DNA from: Adineta steineri
Taxonomy: Eukaryota; Rotifera; Eurotatoria; Adinetida; Adinetidae
Assembly (NCBI GenBank): GCA_905250115.1
Contig: CAJNOI010000297.1
Location: forward strand, 1-64,000
Length of the DNA stretch: 64,000 nt
Direction of reading: 5' to 3'
Position 1 is the stretch's first letter; every line of letters starts with the position of its first letter. Of the stretch, positions 1-11,375 are shown piece after piece. A program made the position numbers and the translations under genes. The notes under the pieces are model-generated. The model was not told where the DNA came from. It did not search any database and was given only the letters and a program-made list of their open reading frames with translations.

Positions 1-328
1 ATAAACGTCGAACTTTTAATGTAAAATTTGTTGATTTTAATGTATCACCTTTTGCTCGACAATAAAAACCAATAATAGACACACCAGCACATAATGAAGA
101 TGTTATTTCAATAATTTTTGCCCATAAGTCTTTATTTGTTGATGATGAATCAAAAAATGAATCTATATCAGTTTGTTTTGATGTAATACCATCAATTGTA
201 TAATGAATATAATCTCGTTCTGATTTCGTACATTGACCACAAAGAAATCCAAAAGAAAATCGACTTGTTGAGAGTGAATTTAATTGAGAAGTAACTACAT
301 CTGTTTCAATAAAAACAGTTCGACCCAT
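1..328 (-). CDS. ODR-4-like protein, N-terminal part (cut by window edge)
   Basis: The reading frame starts at an ATG at 328 and runs off the left edge without a stop, giving 109 codons. It begins MGRTVFIETDVV and continues with GFLCGQC near residue 28 and LCAGVSIIGFY near residue 78. This matches the start of the ODR-4 family (MGRT..., then a GLxxGQ motif, then a GG/AGxxxxG strand), membrane-anchored proteins that help GPCRs reach cilia and, in mammals, partner UFSP2 at the ER. The start sits only about 100 bp from the stop of MED9, in a run of same-strand core genes. The call rests on remembered family motifs; the C-terminal transmembrane anchor is outside the window. Confidence 0.65.
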   Translation of the reverse strand, partial: MGRTVFIETDVVTSQLNSLSTSRFSFGFLCGQCTKSERDYIHYTIDGITSKQTDIDSFFDSSSTNKDLWAKIIEITSSLCAGVSIIGFYCRAKGDTLKSTNFTLKVRRL

Positions 329-428
329 ATTTTCAAAAACAAACAAAATAAAAACAATCTAAAAATTCGAAAGAATATTTTTTTTTATTTACATAAAACA
401 TATATTTATTGATATTTATATCTGACAA

Positions 429-1045
429 TTAAGAAAAAAAAGACGAAAGATTTTCATTATGTGTTTCTTGATGTAAATTAGTATTATCATCTGAATGAAA
501 AAGATCATCATCGTCGTCATCATCATCATTAATATTCATTGCATTTGTTGGATTTTGTAATGAATGATGTACTAGATCATCTTCATTTTCAGATGGAATT
601 TGTTGTACTTTCGGTGGCATATTTAAATCAAATTTACACATTTGAATATGTTTTTTAAGTAATTCAGTTTTTGATTTTAATTCATTGTCAAGTCTGTCGA
701 GTTCAGTACGTTGATCATCAAGTGTTGTATCAATACCTTCAACTCGTGAGATCATATCTTGACAAGATTCAAATTGTTTTCGTAGTTCATCTAATTTAGC
801 TTTGAATTCATTGGGATTTTTATCGAAACTTAAATTAAAAAAAAACAAAATTCAATAGAAAAATTAATTTTGCTTTTAATGTACCTCTTGAGAATATCTC
901 CAAGACGAGGTAAAAAAAGAAATAAATCCTCATCGAATTGTACTGAATTTTTAGTCGTTGTACTAGATGATGTCGTTGTTGGAGCATCAGCTGAATAATT
1001 AATTGGTTGTTGTTGTTGTGATTGATTTGAAGAAGAAGAAGCCAT
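429..1045 (-). CDS. MED9: Mediator complex subunit 9
   Basis: Two exons, 1045-885 and 828-429, are joined by a 56-nt GT-AG intron (phase 2 junction reads ...ILK-S-FDKNP...). The product is 186 aa. Residues 1-38 are a Ser/Gln/Thr-rich leader, then FLFLPRLGDILK, then a heptad-like helix pair ending TELLKKHIQMCKFDL, then an acidic tail with a run of Asp. The order (FLP...I, long coiled coil, KxELLxKxxxxCxF) is that of MED9, a small middle-module subunit of the Mediator coactivator that bridges transcription factors and RNA polymerase II. The Asp-rich tail is an extension I do not associate with vertebrate MED9. Confidence 0.8.
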
Positions 1046-1229
1046 CTAAATATGTAATAGTAGAATAAAGAAAAACGATCTGAATAATTTATATTATCCA
1101 TAAACACAATGAGATATTTATTTTTTTTATGTTTAAAACAAAACAATAACAACAATAAGAACAAAAACAACAAATAAAATGTTTTTAATGTTTGAATGAA
1201 GTTGGAATGCTTTGTTAAATGGATTTGTT

Positions 1230-1365
1230 CTATTTGCTGCGTTCACGCATACGACGACGTTTACGTTTCAATCGACGCATTCGTTTCTTACGCCACTAAA
1301 AAAAATACAATAAATAGGTTATTAAATTTTATTGAAATAAAAATCTTTTATACCTTGGCTCGCAT
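1230..1365 (-). CDS. RPL41: Ribosomal protein eL41 (25 aa)
   Basis: The first coding exon is only 12 nt (1365-1354, ATGCGAGCCAAG), followed by a 58-nt intron (gtata...tttag) and exon 2 (1295-1230). The spliced product is MRAK followed by WRKKRMRRLKRKRRRMRERSK, 25 residues. It is almost identical to eukaryotic eL41, the smallest ribosomal protein, an Arg/Lys-rich single helix of the large subunit at the subunit interface. It lies head-to-tail with MED9, with about 185 bp between them. The match covers the whole length and the intron is canonical, so I am very sure of it. It is too short for ordinary ORF finding. Confidence 0.95.
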
Positions 1366-1824
1366 GATTTATATGATAAATAATAGAAACTGGAGTGACC
1401 AATATAATGTGAATGTAATAATAAAATGATCGTATGTTGTTCTTCTCAAGTATAGATTTATCTCGCATTTTTAATGGTACATTAGAAAACCAGTGATTGA
1501 CAATATTTAAAATAATAATGATAGAGAACTTTTGAAATATAATTATTTCAGTAATATAAAAAAAGATTAATGAATTAAGAAAGTAGTTTTTCATAAAAAT
1601 TGTTCACAAAAGAAAAACAATTGTTTCGTTAACAAACATAGATGTCGCCTATATACTGCAGCGAAATATAGAAACGTTATATATAAACCTGTAAAAGGCA
1701 TATCTAAAAAGAAATATTTCATATTAATGTTCTTGTTCTTTAACAAAGAACACACAACGGAACAAAACAAAACAACACAAAAAAAAAATTTAAGAAAACA
1801 TTTATCTGTACATCATCGATCGTT

Positions 1825-3449
1825 TTATTGTTTGATATGCTAAAAAAAACAAAAAAATATATATAGAATCAGGTTACTTAACTTAACTACTATAGACTAG
1901 TACTCGATTATATCAGTGCAACGAATAACTTGTTCACAAATATCAACTCATAGATTGAACTTACTACATGTTTTCTTTGATCTTCAGTTACTGAATCAAT
2001 ATATTTAACAATTTCACGTATTTTATTTCCAAGTTTTGGCATTGGTTTATTTTTATTTAATTTTTTAATTTTTCTTATTTTCATTTCTGCCATTGGTGAA
2101 TCCATATGATGAACATCAATAAGATGATTTTTAAGTGCTGCAACTGGCAACCAATATTGATTTGAACATTCAGCACGAAATGGACAAAGAAAACTTCGAT
2201 ATGGATCAGCAACTTGGACATTATCTTTAATTAAACATATTGTAGCTGGTATATTTGCATCAACAGCTCGTGAAATAATATTAGCAAATGGTGTTAATAA
2301 ACCATGATATTGACGTATATGATTACTTAAATCTGTGTAATCTTTTCTTCGACATAAACGAATAGAATGATATTTTTTATTAAGACCATAAGCACCATTC
2401 ACCCATAATGGACATGCGCCAGCAATTCGAGGACTTGGTACAGTTGGAATCTAGAAAGGATATAGAATATTTTACAAACAAGAATTTAGGTATATTCTTT
2501 TTACGATATCATGATCATTATCATCATTATTAGCAATAATTGGTTCACTAGAAAATATACATAATGAAAGATATTATTTCTTTTTTACAAGAACTACAAT
2601 ACTTTTCTGATTCATCGTTTGTGATTTTATTTTCATTACCTAAAAATATATCTATCATATTGATTTTAATAATATCAAACTACTTTTTCGTTTATGATAA
2701 TCAGTATCTATAATTAAACTATGAAAATAAAAATTAAAAACTAAGATAAAAAAATCGAAATAGATAAAAACTTACTTTTGTAATCGATCAAAACCTATAT
2801 ATAATGATTCATCTTCTAAAAAATTTCAATAATAGATTCTTATATAAAAGTATAACAAGAAACAACTGTACTTTGTGAATTCATTGTTAATTCTGCATTT
2901 TCTTCAATTGGTTCAACTTTAACGATAGCTAATAAAATATATCATGATTTAAAATTAATTATGATAAGAAAGCATATACATTTTCTCTTCTTCTTTTAGT
3001 ATTCAAGTAGTAATAGAGAGGATAAAACAAACAGTACAATAATACTCGCAAAGATCAAGAAAATTCTTACTTAATGATTCATCCGATTGTTTTTGTTTTT
3101 CATGGATCATTTTTTTTAATTTTTCAATAGTTGATCGAAATTGTTCAACATCATTATAATTATGATCCAATAAAGTATTAACTTCAATAACTAATCTTTT
3201 ATAATCATCTAATTTTTGTTCATATTCATAACGAATTTTATTTTCATCAACTAATGATGAATAAATGGAATAAAGTCGTTTAAGTTCTAATTGATGACCT
3301 TCTAAGTGTTTTTTATTGCGCTCAAATAAACGATCATGTTCAATCAAATGTTGCAGACAAACCATTTTCATACAGTGATGTGCACAATCGAATAAACGGA
3401 CAGCCGTTTGATTGCATGTCGGCTCACTACATTGACCAAAGTCAGGCAT
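1825..3449 (-). CDS. Multi-exon Cys/His-rich zinc-finger-like protein, unknown function
   Basis: Exons 3449-3071, 2928-2872, 2815-2776, 2718-2684, 2639-2603, 2547-2505 and 2450-1965 join in frame at GT-AG sites. A last small exon (1839-1825, ending TAA) is probable; without it the frame ends at 1908. The product is about 363 aa. The N-terminus has a B-box-like pattern (C-x4-C...C-x2-H-x3-M-x-C-L-x-H-x2-EH, residues 7-39). Then come a coiled coil (about 45-125), an acidic linker made from five 35-57-nt exons, and a C-terminal block with two C2H2-like groups (CRRKDYTDLSNHIRQYH, CPFRAECSN...NHLIDVHH). I know no named family. Nucleic-acid or protein binding is only an inference from the fingers. 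Confidence 0.7.
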
Positions 3450-4158
3450 GATAATTATTTAAAATGAATCAAATATGCACTCGTTAAGAAAAATGGGGAA
3501 AAATCTAGGACAAAAATCAGACGAAAAGAAACGAGAAGATAATTGTGTTGCGTCTATATGAATAGAACAAATAAAAGAACGAACAATTTGAACCCTCCAA
3601 TAGAATTAACGGATGCGACAGAATAAATGAGCTTCTCAGTTTTCGGCATATATATTATGAGATTATATCTGGTTAACACTTCAATGCTCGAAAATGAACT
3701 ACTTTCAAATCCATATTTTTATAAAAGTAATTATTTTAGTTCTCCTAGTGAGACAGATTTGTGAGGCTTTAGCGTGCCACTTTCCTTGAAAACGAGTCGG
3801 AACCATCGATAGTTCTCGTTATACACGTCATGCGTTGCAGAAAAGCAGACCATTTTCGAATATTGAAGGGTTGATCAGATGTAATTTCATAGTTACTTGT
3901 TCAAGATTTCGCTGTTATGTAACATTTTTTATTATTCATTTACTGCGAAGTTTTATTTAGAGGAATGGATGTACGAAGAAATACAAAAAGTACGATGAAG
4001 TATAAGAAGTATCAACGTGTGCGTTTTACTACCTTATGTAACCGCTATGTTTTCATCGTTTTTCTTTTCTCTGTTCTGTATGGCGATGATGCAAAATAAT
4101 AATATTACCGTTCTCTTTTTTTACACTCATTAAAGATTTTTCAATCGTCGCATAACAG
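3450..4158. other. Intergenic region between divergent genes
   Basis: This stretch separates the minus-strand finger gene from the plus-strand SDR gene, so it should contain both promoters. I see no coding frame, RNA gene or clear repeat. A short 5' coding exon of the SDR gene may lie near its right end, because the SDR frame has no in-frame ATG at its N-terminus. Confidence 0.5.
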
Positions 4159-4165
4159 GTCTGAT

Positions 4166-5044
4166 GTGAATGCTGTTGCTACTTCGAACACACAAATATT
4201 ATCTTCTTTAAAACCACCTCTACATGTCGTCGTAGGTGGTGGTACATCTGGTATTGGTCGTGGAATTGCTCTTGCATACCGCAAACATTGTCCGGACGCT
4301 CATGTGACAATTATTGGACGTAATCAATCTGCTGCCGATGAAATTCTATCTCAGTTAGGTCCGAATGGAAATTTTATACGTGCCGATCTTTCACTGATGT
4401 CTGAAATTCGAAGAATTACTAAGGAAATTAATGCAGTTGACGTACTCATTTTATCTCAAGGTATATTAAATTTCACTGGTCGTACACCAACCACAGAGAA
4501 TATTGATGATAAAGCGGCTGTAGCTTATTATGGTCGAGTTTTATTTGTCAAAGAACTTCTACCATTACTTCGATCATCTTCACATGGTGGTAAAGTTCTT
4601 TTTGTTATGAATAGTAAAAGAGGTAATGTATCGAAAATCAAATGGAATGATATGGCACTCGAAAAAAATTATTCACTTATGGCAGCTTTTAATCATGGTA
4701 TGGCATATACTGATCTTGTCATTCAATATCTTGCTTCTCAATCAGAAAATGCCAATGTTAGTTTTATACATGCATATCCAGGTGGTGTTAGAACTCCTAT
4801 AGGTAATGGTTTACCTTTTTATCTTCGACTACCTGCAAAAGTTTGGAGCGCCCTTGGTGGGGGTGTCAGTCCTGAAGAGTGTGCGGAATTTATGATACAT
4901 GGCATATTAGGAACAAAGACAGGTTGGAGATGTATCGATGAGAAAGGTGAAACTGTCCCAAATAAGGAAGTATCAGATGAAGAAATGTTAAAGAAAGTTT
5001 GGGAACATACTTGTGAAATCACTTCTCGTACTGCTCAATTATGA
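4166..5044 (+). CDS. Atypical short-chain dehydrogenase/reductase, fungal-type
   Basis: About 292 residues in one exon. A Rossmann dinucleotide site is clear (HVVVGGGTSGIGRGIAL, about residues 20-36), followed by IIGRN, the DVLILSQG strand and VLFVMNS with the active-site Ser. The usual YxxxK is replaced: the Tyr is seen in KNYSLMAAFNH but the +4 position is Ala, as in a group of fungal SDRs ending in a HAYPGxVxT segment, which is also here (HAYPGGVRTPIG). The exon opens with GTG in frame and no upstream ATG. An acceptor-like AG at 4157-4158 suggests the true start is on a small upstream exon I could not place. Substrate unknown; transfer from fungi is an inference. Confidence 0.75.
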   Translation: MNAVATSNTQILSSLKPPLHVVVGGGTSGIGRGIALAYRKHCPDAHVTIIGRNQSAADEILSQLGPNGNFIRADLSLMSEIRRITKEINAVDVLILSQGILNFTGRTPTTENIDDKAAVAYYGRVLFVKELLPLLRSSSHGGKVLFVMNSKRGNVSKIKWNDMALEKNYSLMAAFNHGMAYTDLVIQYLASQSENANVSFIHAYPGGVRTPIGNGLPFYLRLPAKVWSALGGGVSPEECAEFMIHGILGTKTGWRCIDEKGETVPNKEVSDEEMLKKVWEHTCEITSRTAQL

Positions 5045-6048
5045 ATAAACAATATTTATTATACTTTTAACTTTTTTTTTCAATCTTACTCAGAAATAAA
5101 TCATTCTATTGCTTTCGATTCATCCTTTTCTGTCATAAAAAGGGTGAACATGCGCGCATGAGCAAAGATTTGGAAAGTATAGTCATCTTTCATCTATACC
5201 CACATTTTTAAAATCAATTTTCACGAGTTTGATTATGTTTTAATAGAAGCTTTGCTACTAATTGATAAGATTACGGGTCTCACTTTATCTTTATCTTTAC
5301 TTTATAGACAAAGATAAAGTAAATCTTTATATTTATAAAATAAAGATAAAAATAATCTCCATTTGCAGAAATAAAGTTAAAATAAAGAATAAATATATAT
5401 TTTTTCATGCAGTAAGTACATCTGCAAACACCTTGTATAACAACAGAATGCATTTATTAATGCTCTTTCTTATCATTATCATCATTCTCATATGCTATAT
5501 TATAATTAACTATAGAATATCAGAATTTTTTGTGAGCTACTCTAAAAAAATAAAACTGTACGTCTCGATAGAAAAAAAACTCTTTATATTTATTTTATTA
5601 AGATAAAGTAAATCTTTGTCTTTGTTTCTTTATCTTTATCCCTTATTATAAAGTAAAATAAAGATCAAATAACACCACTAAAAATCAAAGATTTTTCTAT
5701 AAAATTAAAAAAAAGAAAAGGATAATTTCGAATTTAAATTTCATTCTATGATTTTGGAAATAATGAAATTCAATGTAAATATAAAATTAAATCGTCAATT
5801 TTGTTCATTAATCAAATCTGAAATCGATGCTCTGTCTTATCTACGACGAAACCTTTTCTAGAGCATTATTTTTTCTCTTAGTGCTATTTTGGAAGAAATA
5901 AATGAGAGAAAAAGAGAAAGAGAGACATATAAGTAGAAAGTAAATCTACAACGAGTGTCATTTTGTTTTCATCGAAGACAAAGTAGGAGACGAAGAAGAA
6001 GAAGATTATTTTATTAGTTAACTACTTTATCAAAAAAACTCTTGCTGA
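5045..6048. other. AT-rich intergenic region with repeated motifs
   Basis: No gene is visible. A 17-nt motif (AAGATAAAGTAAATCTT) occurs at 5311-5327 and again at 5600-5616 in the same orientation. TTTATCTTTATC occurs at 5284-5295 and 5629-5640. The segment could be an old short repeat or simple AT-rich low complexity. The promoter of the NHL gene should lie in its right part; the GA-rich tract at 5901-6005 precedes the start codon. Confidence 0.4.
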
Positions 6049-7516
6049 ATGATGTGGAATATCTGCATATTTATCACTATTCTTCTGCTGATTCTCAACA
6101 ATGAAATATCAGGTAAATACTTTTATTTATCGCATACTCAAGGCCAGCTATTGCACATAAATGACATTATTCGTTAGAGCTTTAGTTGAACAAAAAGCAG
6201 TCAAATAATAGATTATAGAATTTGACAGAAATTTCTGTTATATATTCAAAAGTGATGGTTCTCATTTCTTTTAGACTCTAGTCTACAGTGTGGGTGTGGC
6301 AATTGCAGGTTCTATCCTTTTCACTCTCACTCATATTTTCATCCACGCTCTTTATTCTAAACAATTCTTTTTTCCTCCTTCGAATTCATTTTCGTTGAGC
6401 AAATAAAAAGAATTATTTGATTATTTTTTGTTTTTAATGACTCTCTTAGTTCATATGTACAAATCATCGGAGAAAATAGAATAACAATCATAGAAATCTT
6501 TTCAAGCTTAACCTCAATGAGTTTTTCCAAAGAAAAATATAAATTAACAATTTCATTTCATTTACAGTTCTTGTCTAATATTCTTTATACTTTTCCGGTT
6601 CTTAGCTCTTTCGTTCAATCAACCAAAGTTTTCCTCAACACCCATTTGGAATTCCAATGGAATTACCTTAGCCAATCAATCGATCGTTGGGCAACATCCT
6701 CGCGCTATTTTTGTGAACACAAACAACACAATCTATGTGGCTAATGGAGATGATAATACAATTGTAATATGGGAAGAAGAAAATGTGAATCCAACAAAGA
6801 TCATTCCTGGTAATTTCACGGCACCCTTGTCTCTCTTCGTGACATCGAATGGTGATATTTATATTGGTGATGGTGATGACAATGGTCGAGTGCAGAGATG
6901 GAGTGCAGAAACAAGTATCTTTGTCACAGTGATGAATATCAACTCATCATGTTTTGGTTTATTTGTTGATATCAATGATACTCTTTACTGCTCAATGCCT
7001 CATGAGTGTCAAGTAGTGAAAAGATCATTAAATGATGCTGTTATGACTTCAAATCGTGTTGCTGCTGGAACAGGTATTGCAGGATTAGCTTCAAATCAAC
7101 TCAATTATCCTCTTGGAATCTTTGTTGATGAGAATTTGGATTTATATGTGACGGATTGTGGAAATGATCGAGTACAGTTGTTTCAGTCAGGAGAATCAAA
7201 TGGCATCACAGTAGCCGGAAGTACATCACTCAATCCAACAATTACACTTAATTGCCCAAGTGGAATTATATTAGATGCTGAGAAATATTTATTCATTGCG
7301 GATAATAACAATAATCGTATCGTTGGTTCAGGTTTGAATGGTTTTCGATGTTTAGTTGGATGTAATGGATGGGGTTCACAATCCAATCAATTAGATGGTT
7401 CATTTAGTTTGAGTTTTGATCGTTTTGGAAACATGTTTGTTACTGATCAATCAAATCATCGAATTCAAAAATTTTTACTGATGAAAGATTCTTTTGGTAA
7501 GTTTAAGAAAAGTTGA
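6049..7516 (+). CDS. Secreted NHL-repeat beta-propeller protein, unit 1
   Basis: Exon 1 (6049-6112) encodes a signal peptide, MMWNICIFITILLLILNN. A 493-nt intron follows, then exon 2 from 6606 (acceptor ttcttag). Exon 2 encodes about 297 aa of NHL-type blades: repeated G-I-x-V-D-x-x-x-x-L-Y-V-T-D-x-x-N-x-R-V-Q motifs, e.g. GIFVDENLDLYVTDCGNDRV and LFIADNNNNRIVG. The frame can read through to a stop at 7516, but a donor GTAAGT follows 7496. The paralogous exon downstream has the same donor, so splicing onward is likely. Exon 2 is then 891 nt with phase 1 at both ends. The real gene may therefore continue into unit 2. NHL propellers mediate protein or glycan binding; a cell-surface or extracellular role is inferred. 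Confidence 0.75.
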
Positions 7517-9018
7517 ATGAAATGAAGAGATGTGAATAGATAATTAACAAAAGCTAATAAAGATATTTCAATATAAAAAAGGAAAGAAAACAAAAATGAT
7601 TGACAAAGATTAATTCAGGCAATGTGTAAAAGAATATGTGTAGGGAAATGAAATGTTCAAATTAGACAAAGCTATGTGTCAATTGTCTGACACAAACAAC
7701 CTTCGCCTTTTTGTTGAGATTAAAGAATAGAGAACGAACAAGTTCGGTCCGTAATGGAGTGTTAGAAAGGGTTTTCATGTTTTATTTCATCAATGAAACA
7801 ATTTTGATCGAAATAAAATCTCTTAATATTTTTGTCGATCTAGTCTTAATATAAATTATTCTATGATTTGACTTCATATTTCATTCACGTATGTGAGGGT
7901 GTGGGTGTGAAAATGTAACTCATTCATCACTCATACCCACCCACATCCACCTCTCAAATCTATTCTAGATTGTACTTATTTGAAAATTTTTCATAAATTA
8001 ACTGACAAAGTTTTGTTTATATCTCCAAAATTCAATGAGAAAAAGTTTTTCTGATTGATAAAAGATTTGTTAGTTTTACAAATATTTAGTTGACTTTTTC
8101 TTGAAGACGTGTAGCCAATAATTGTTTTCCTTTTAAGAGAATTATTTATTTTTTTCACATGAAAATAAAGCGTTGCTGATTTTGTTCTATATTTCATAGG
8201 AAAGATATCGAAATCTGTAAAATACTATTAAGATTACAAAGAAAGATTTGTTTTATTTATATTAAACAAAATCAAAATATTGTAGTCTTTGATGAACCCT
8301 TGAAATTTCTTGAGATAAAAAGCCTTCGAGCGACAATTTGTACAAAGAGCATTTGCAGAGAGATAAAAAGGCTTTTTGTAGATCATAATAGATGGTATTT
8401 TTTCCCTCATTTTTATTTTCTTTTTCGTTCAGTACTGATATAACGTGTAGTGACATTATTTTTCATTTCCTAATGAAATTCTATAAGGTAAATCTAGTTA
8501 TATTTCCAATAATATAGACAACTAAGATAACCATAGTGGTATTTATAGTTTTTCCCTGACTTCTTCTCTGACTTGACTTTAAATTTTTACCAAAAGAAAA
8601 TTTTAGAAACTTTGCATAAATTTTTCAGCGATAGACCTGCAATGACATATCTGCAGAATTATTTCTAAAAAACATCAGTTTTTAAATTAAAAGTCACTTC
8701 AGAAGAGCATATAAGATGCTCAGCATTGAAATAAATAAATTCTTTTATTTGACCATCTTCTTTTCTGCAACTTATTCAGATTTTCATAAAATCTTTCAAC
8801 AAAAGTTAAACAAAGAAATTTTAACAACATTACAATTCATATTTTATATCAAAACTAATAAGAATCATTCCCATAATCAATGTTAACAAACATTTCTAAA
8901 TATCTTTTTTATCAAAAATTTCTTTGAAAAAACTTTATTTTTCTTCGACGAATATAGAAGTCAATAATTTCGTTTCCGTTCCAGTTCTTCTCTAATATTC
9001 TACTTTTCTCGTTTTTAG
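7517..9018. other. Long intron or spacer between NHL units
   Basis: If the two propeller exons belong to one gene, this is its long intron. It holds one telomere-like inverted repeat (7895-7955) and otherwise AT-rich sequence with no supported gene. The hydrophobic frame at 8716 may be a dead signal-peptide exon of unit 2. Confidence 0.45.
7895..7955. repeat. Telomere-like inverted repeat 1
   Basis: The left arm GAGGGTGTGGGTGTGA (7895-7910) faces a C-rich arm (CATACCCACCCACATCCACC, 7932-7951), with a loop of about 21 nt. Confidence 0.7.
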
Positions 9019-11047
9019 CTCTTTCATTCAATCAACCAAAGTTTTGTCCAACAGCTACTTGGAATTCCAATGGAATTACGTTTGCTAATCAATCAATTAT
9101 TAGTGAAGATCCTCGTGCTATTTTTGTGAACACAAACAACACAATCTATGTCGCTAATGGAGACAATAACACAATTCTAATATGGCAAGAAGAGAATATC
9201 GATCCGACAATGGTTATTCACGGTAATTTTGCAGAATCCTTGTCTCTCTTCGTGACATCAAATGGTGATATTTATATTGGTGATGGTGATGACAATGGTC
9301 GAGTGCAGAGATGGAGTGTAGAAACAAGTATCTTTGTCATAGTGATGAATGTGAGTTCATCATGTTATGGTTTGTTTATCGATATCAAGAATACTCTTTA
9401 CTGTTCAATGGCTAATCATCATCAAGTAGTGAAGAGGTCATTAAATGATCCTCTGACGACTTCAAATCGTGTTGCTGCTGGAACAGGTGTCGAAGGATCA
9501 GACTCGAATCAATTCGATGGTCCTCTTGGAATCTTTGTCGATGTGAATTTGGATTTATATGTGACGGATTGTCGAAATAATCGAGTTCAGTTGTTCCAGT
9601 CAGGAGAATTAAATGGTACCACAGTGGCTGGAAGTGGTTCACTCAATCCAACAATTACACTTAGTTGCCCAAGTGGAATCATATTGGATGCTGAGAAATA
9701 TTTATTCATTGTGGACTATGGCAATAATCGTATCGTTGGTTCAGGTTTGAATGGTTTTCGATGTTTAGTTGGATGTTATGGAGAAGGTTCACAATCCAAT
9801 CAATTAATTTATCCATTTAGTTTTAGTTTCGACAGTTATGGAAATATATTTGTTACCGATCAAGTAAATCATCGAATTCAAAAATTTCGATATTTGGAAG
9901 AATCATGTGGTAAGTTTAGAATGATTGAATGAGATGATGAGATGTGAATGTTAACAATGAAAAGCTGTATGGTTTTTGTTAGAAGAAACTGAGGTTCGAA
10001 ATAAAAGAAAATATCGTACATGAAGCTTCTTTGATCTAAAAAAATAAAACTGTATAAATGAAACAATTCATTAATTTGATAATTTCAATGTAAATTAAGT
10101 AAGTTCAGTTAAAAGACGAAATTTCAATTGGTTATAGATATTCTTCTTTTAAACATTCTCATCTCTCAAAATGTGAAGATAACTATCAGATCAGAAAAAT
10201 CATCAAAGATTTTTATTGTTATTCAAAGAATAAAATAGAACTTCTTATATGTTACGCAGAAACTATCTGATCAATGTGAACAATATTATGTTTTATTTGA
10301 TTGATTGCGAAAAAGATCCCCAGTTAAATCTAATCATTTAAAAGTTTCTCTCTCTTTTCACTGATCAGATTTTGTTTCGAATTTTTAAGTTTCATATAAA
10401 AGCGAAACATTACTATGCATATCGATCAGAGAATTTTATTAGATTCTCTTCGACACTGTTAGACGTACACAATGGTCTTTCTTTTCAAAATGTCGAGAGA
10501 CAGATAATACTACTAAATAAATTGAGGGTGTGAGTGTTGACAATGTATTCGACTGGTACCTGCACTCACACTCTCAAGAATTCTTCACTTTTGACTTTAA
10601 TTTTTATTTTTAGGTCTGACGACAACAACAGCTATGATAACAGCAACAACGACAATAACACCAATGAAAACAACAACAGCAACGACAACAACAGAAACAA
10701 TGAAAACAACAGCAACGACAACAACGGGGAGAACAACAGTATCAGCAACAGCGATGACAGCAACAACACTATCAACAACAGTAACAACGATGACAACAAC
10801 AACAATGTCAGCAACAACGATGACAACAACAACAATATCAACAACAACGACGACGACGACGACGACGGTAACAACAACAAGCAGTTCAGGTGCTGTAACA
10901 ACAACGACGACGACGGTAACAACAACATCAGCGACGACAACAACAAGCAATTCAGGTGCTGTAACAACATGGTTCTCGTCTAAATTTGGGCAATTTGGAT
11001 TCTTTGTACCAACTGCTCTTGTTTATTTAATCTATATTCAGAATTAG
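9019..11047 (+). CDS. NHL-repeat beta-propeller, unit 2, with Thr-rich stalk and GPI-like tail
   Basis: The propeller exon 9019-9909 (891 nt, phase 1-1) is a close copy of unit 1, with the same blade order. It splices (donor gtaagt at 9910) to exon 10614-11047. That exon encodes about 105 residues made almost wholly of Thr with some Ser, Ala and Met, then WFSSKFGQFGFFVPTALVYL and a stop at 11047. A Thr stalk followed by a short C-terminal hydrophobic segment looks like a mucin-type stalk with a GPI-attachment signal. I found no convincing signal-peptide exon of its own. An exon-like MLSIEINKFFYLTIFFSATYS at 8716-8778 ends in TCAG but lacks a GT. So this is most likely the 3' half of one gene starting at 6049 (64+891+891+434 nt, 759 aa). 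Confidence 0.7.
10522..10577. repeat. Telomere-like inverted repeat 2
   Basis: TTGAGGGTGTGAGTG (10522-10536) and CACTCACACTCTCAA (10563-10577) are inverted copies with one mismatch in 15 and a 26-nt loop. It lies inside the intron before the Thr-stalk exon, close to its acceptor. Confidence 0.8.
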
Positions 11048-11317
11048 CATATGACGATAAAAAAATCTTTTCTTTTGAAAAACATTTAATATTTATAATT
11101 AAGCACTAACTCTTTCTTTTTTCTTTATGTTTTATTAAGTTTTCGTTTGTCTTATCTTTACTGCATACTAACAAAAGCTTTCAATTCAACTGTGATTTTC
11201 TGAATTATAATAAAACTATCTTCATTCAATCGTTCTTCTTTAAACTTATTAAACAATGTGTATATACATCTTGCATAATCATATATACAGTGGATAGAAA
11301 AATAATCGGTATAGATC

Positions 11318-11375
11318 TTAAGAGTGTGGGTGCACGTGAGGATAAAGAAAAGACGAATCTCACTTACACCCTTAA
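11318..11375. repeat. Telomere-like inverted repeat 3
   Basis: TTAAGAGTGTGGGTG starts at 11318, and a degenerate inverted copy CTCACTTACACCCTTAA lies at 11359-11375, downstream of the NHL gene stop. Confidence 0.6.

Noticed and set aside
5262-5606. Plus-strand open frame rich in Lys, Ile and Tyr
   Set aside because: It is AT-rich low-complexity sequence with repeated AAGATAAAG motifs and no family signature or splice context.
6287-6345. Further telomere-like hairpin in NHL intron 1, and another at 36394-36434
   Set aside because: G-rich arms are present but the facing arms are too degenerate to call confidently; left out of the feature list.
8716-8778. Possible signal-peptide exon for NHL unit 2
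   Set aside because: The protein looks right and ends at TCAG like the true exon 1, but the next bases are AT instead of a GT donor, so I do not call it as functional.
10597-10970. Minus-strand Val-rich and Leu-rich frames opposite the Thr stalk
   Set aside because: They are shadows of an ACA/ACG triplet array; only the plus-strand frame continues from a spliced propeller exon and ends in a sensible C-terminus.
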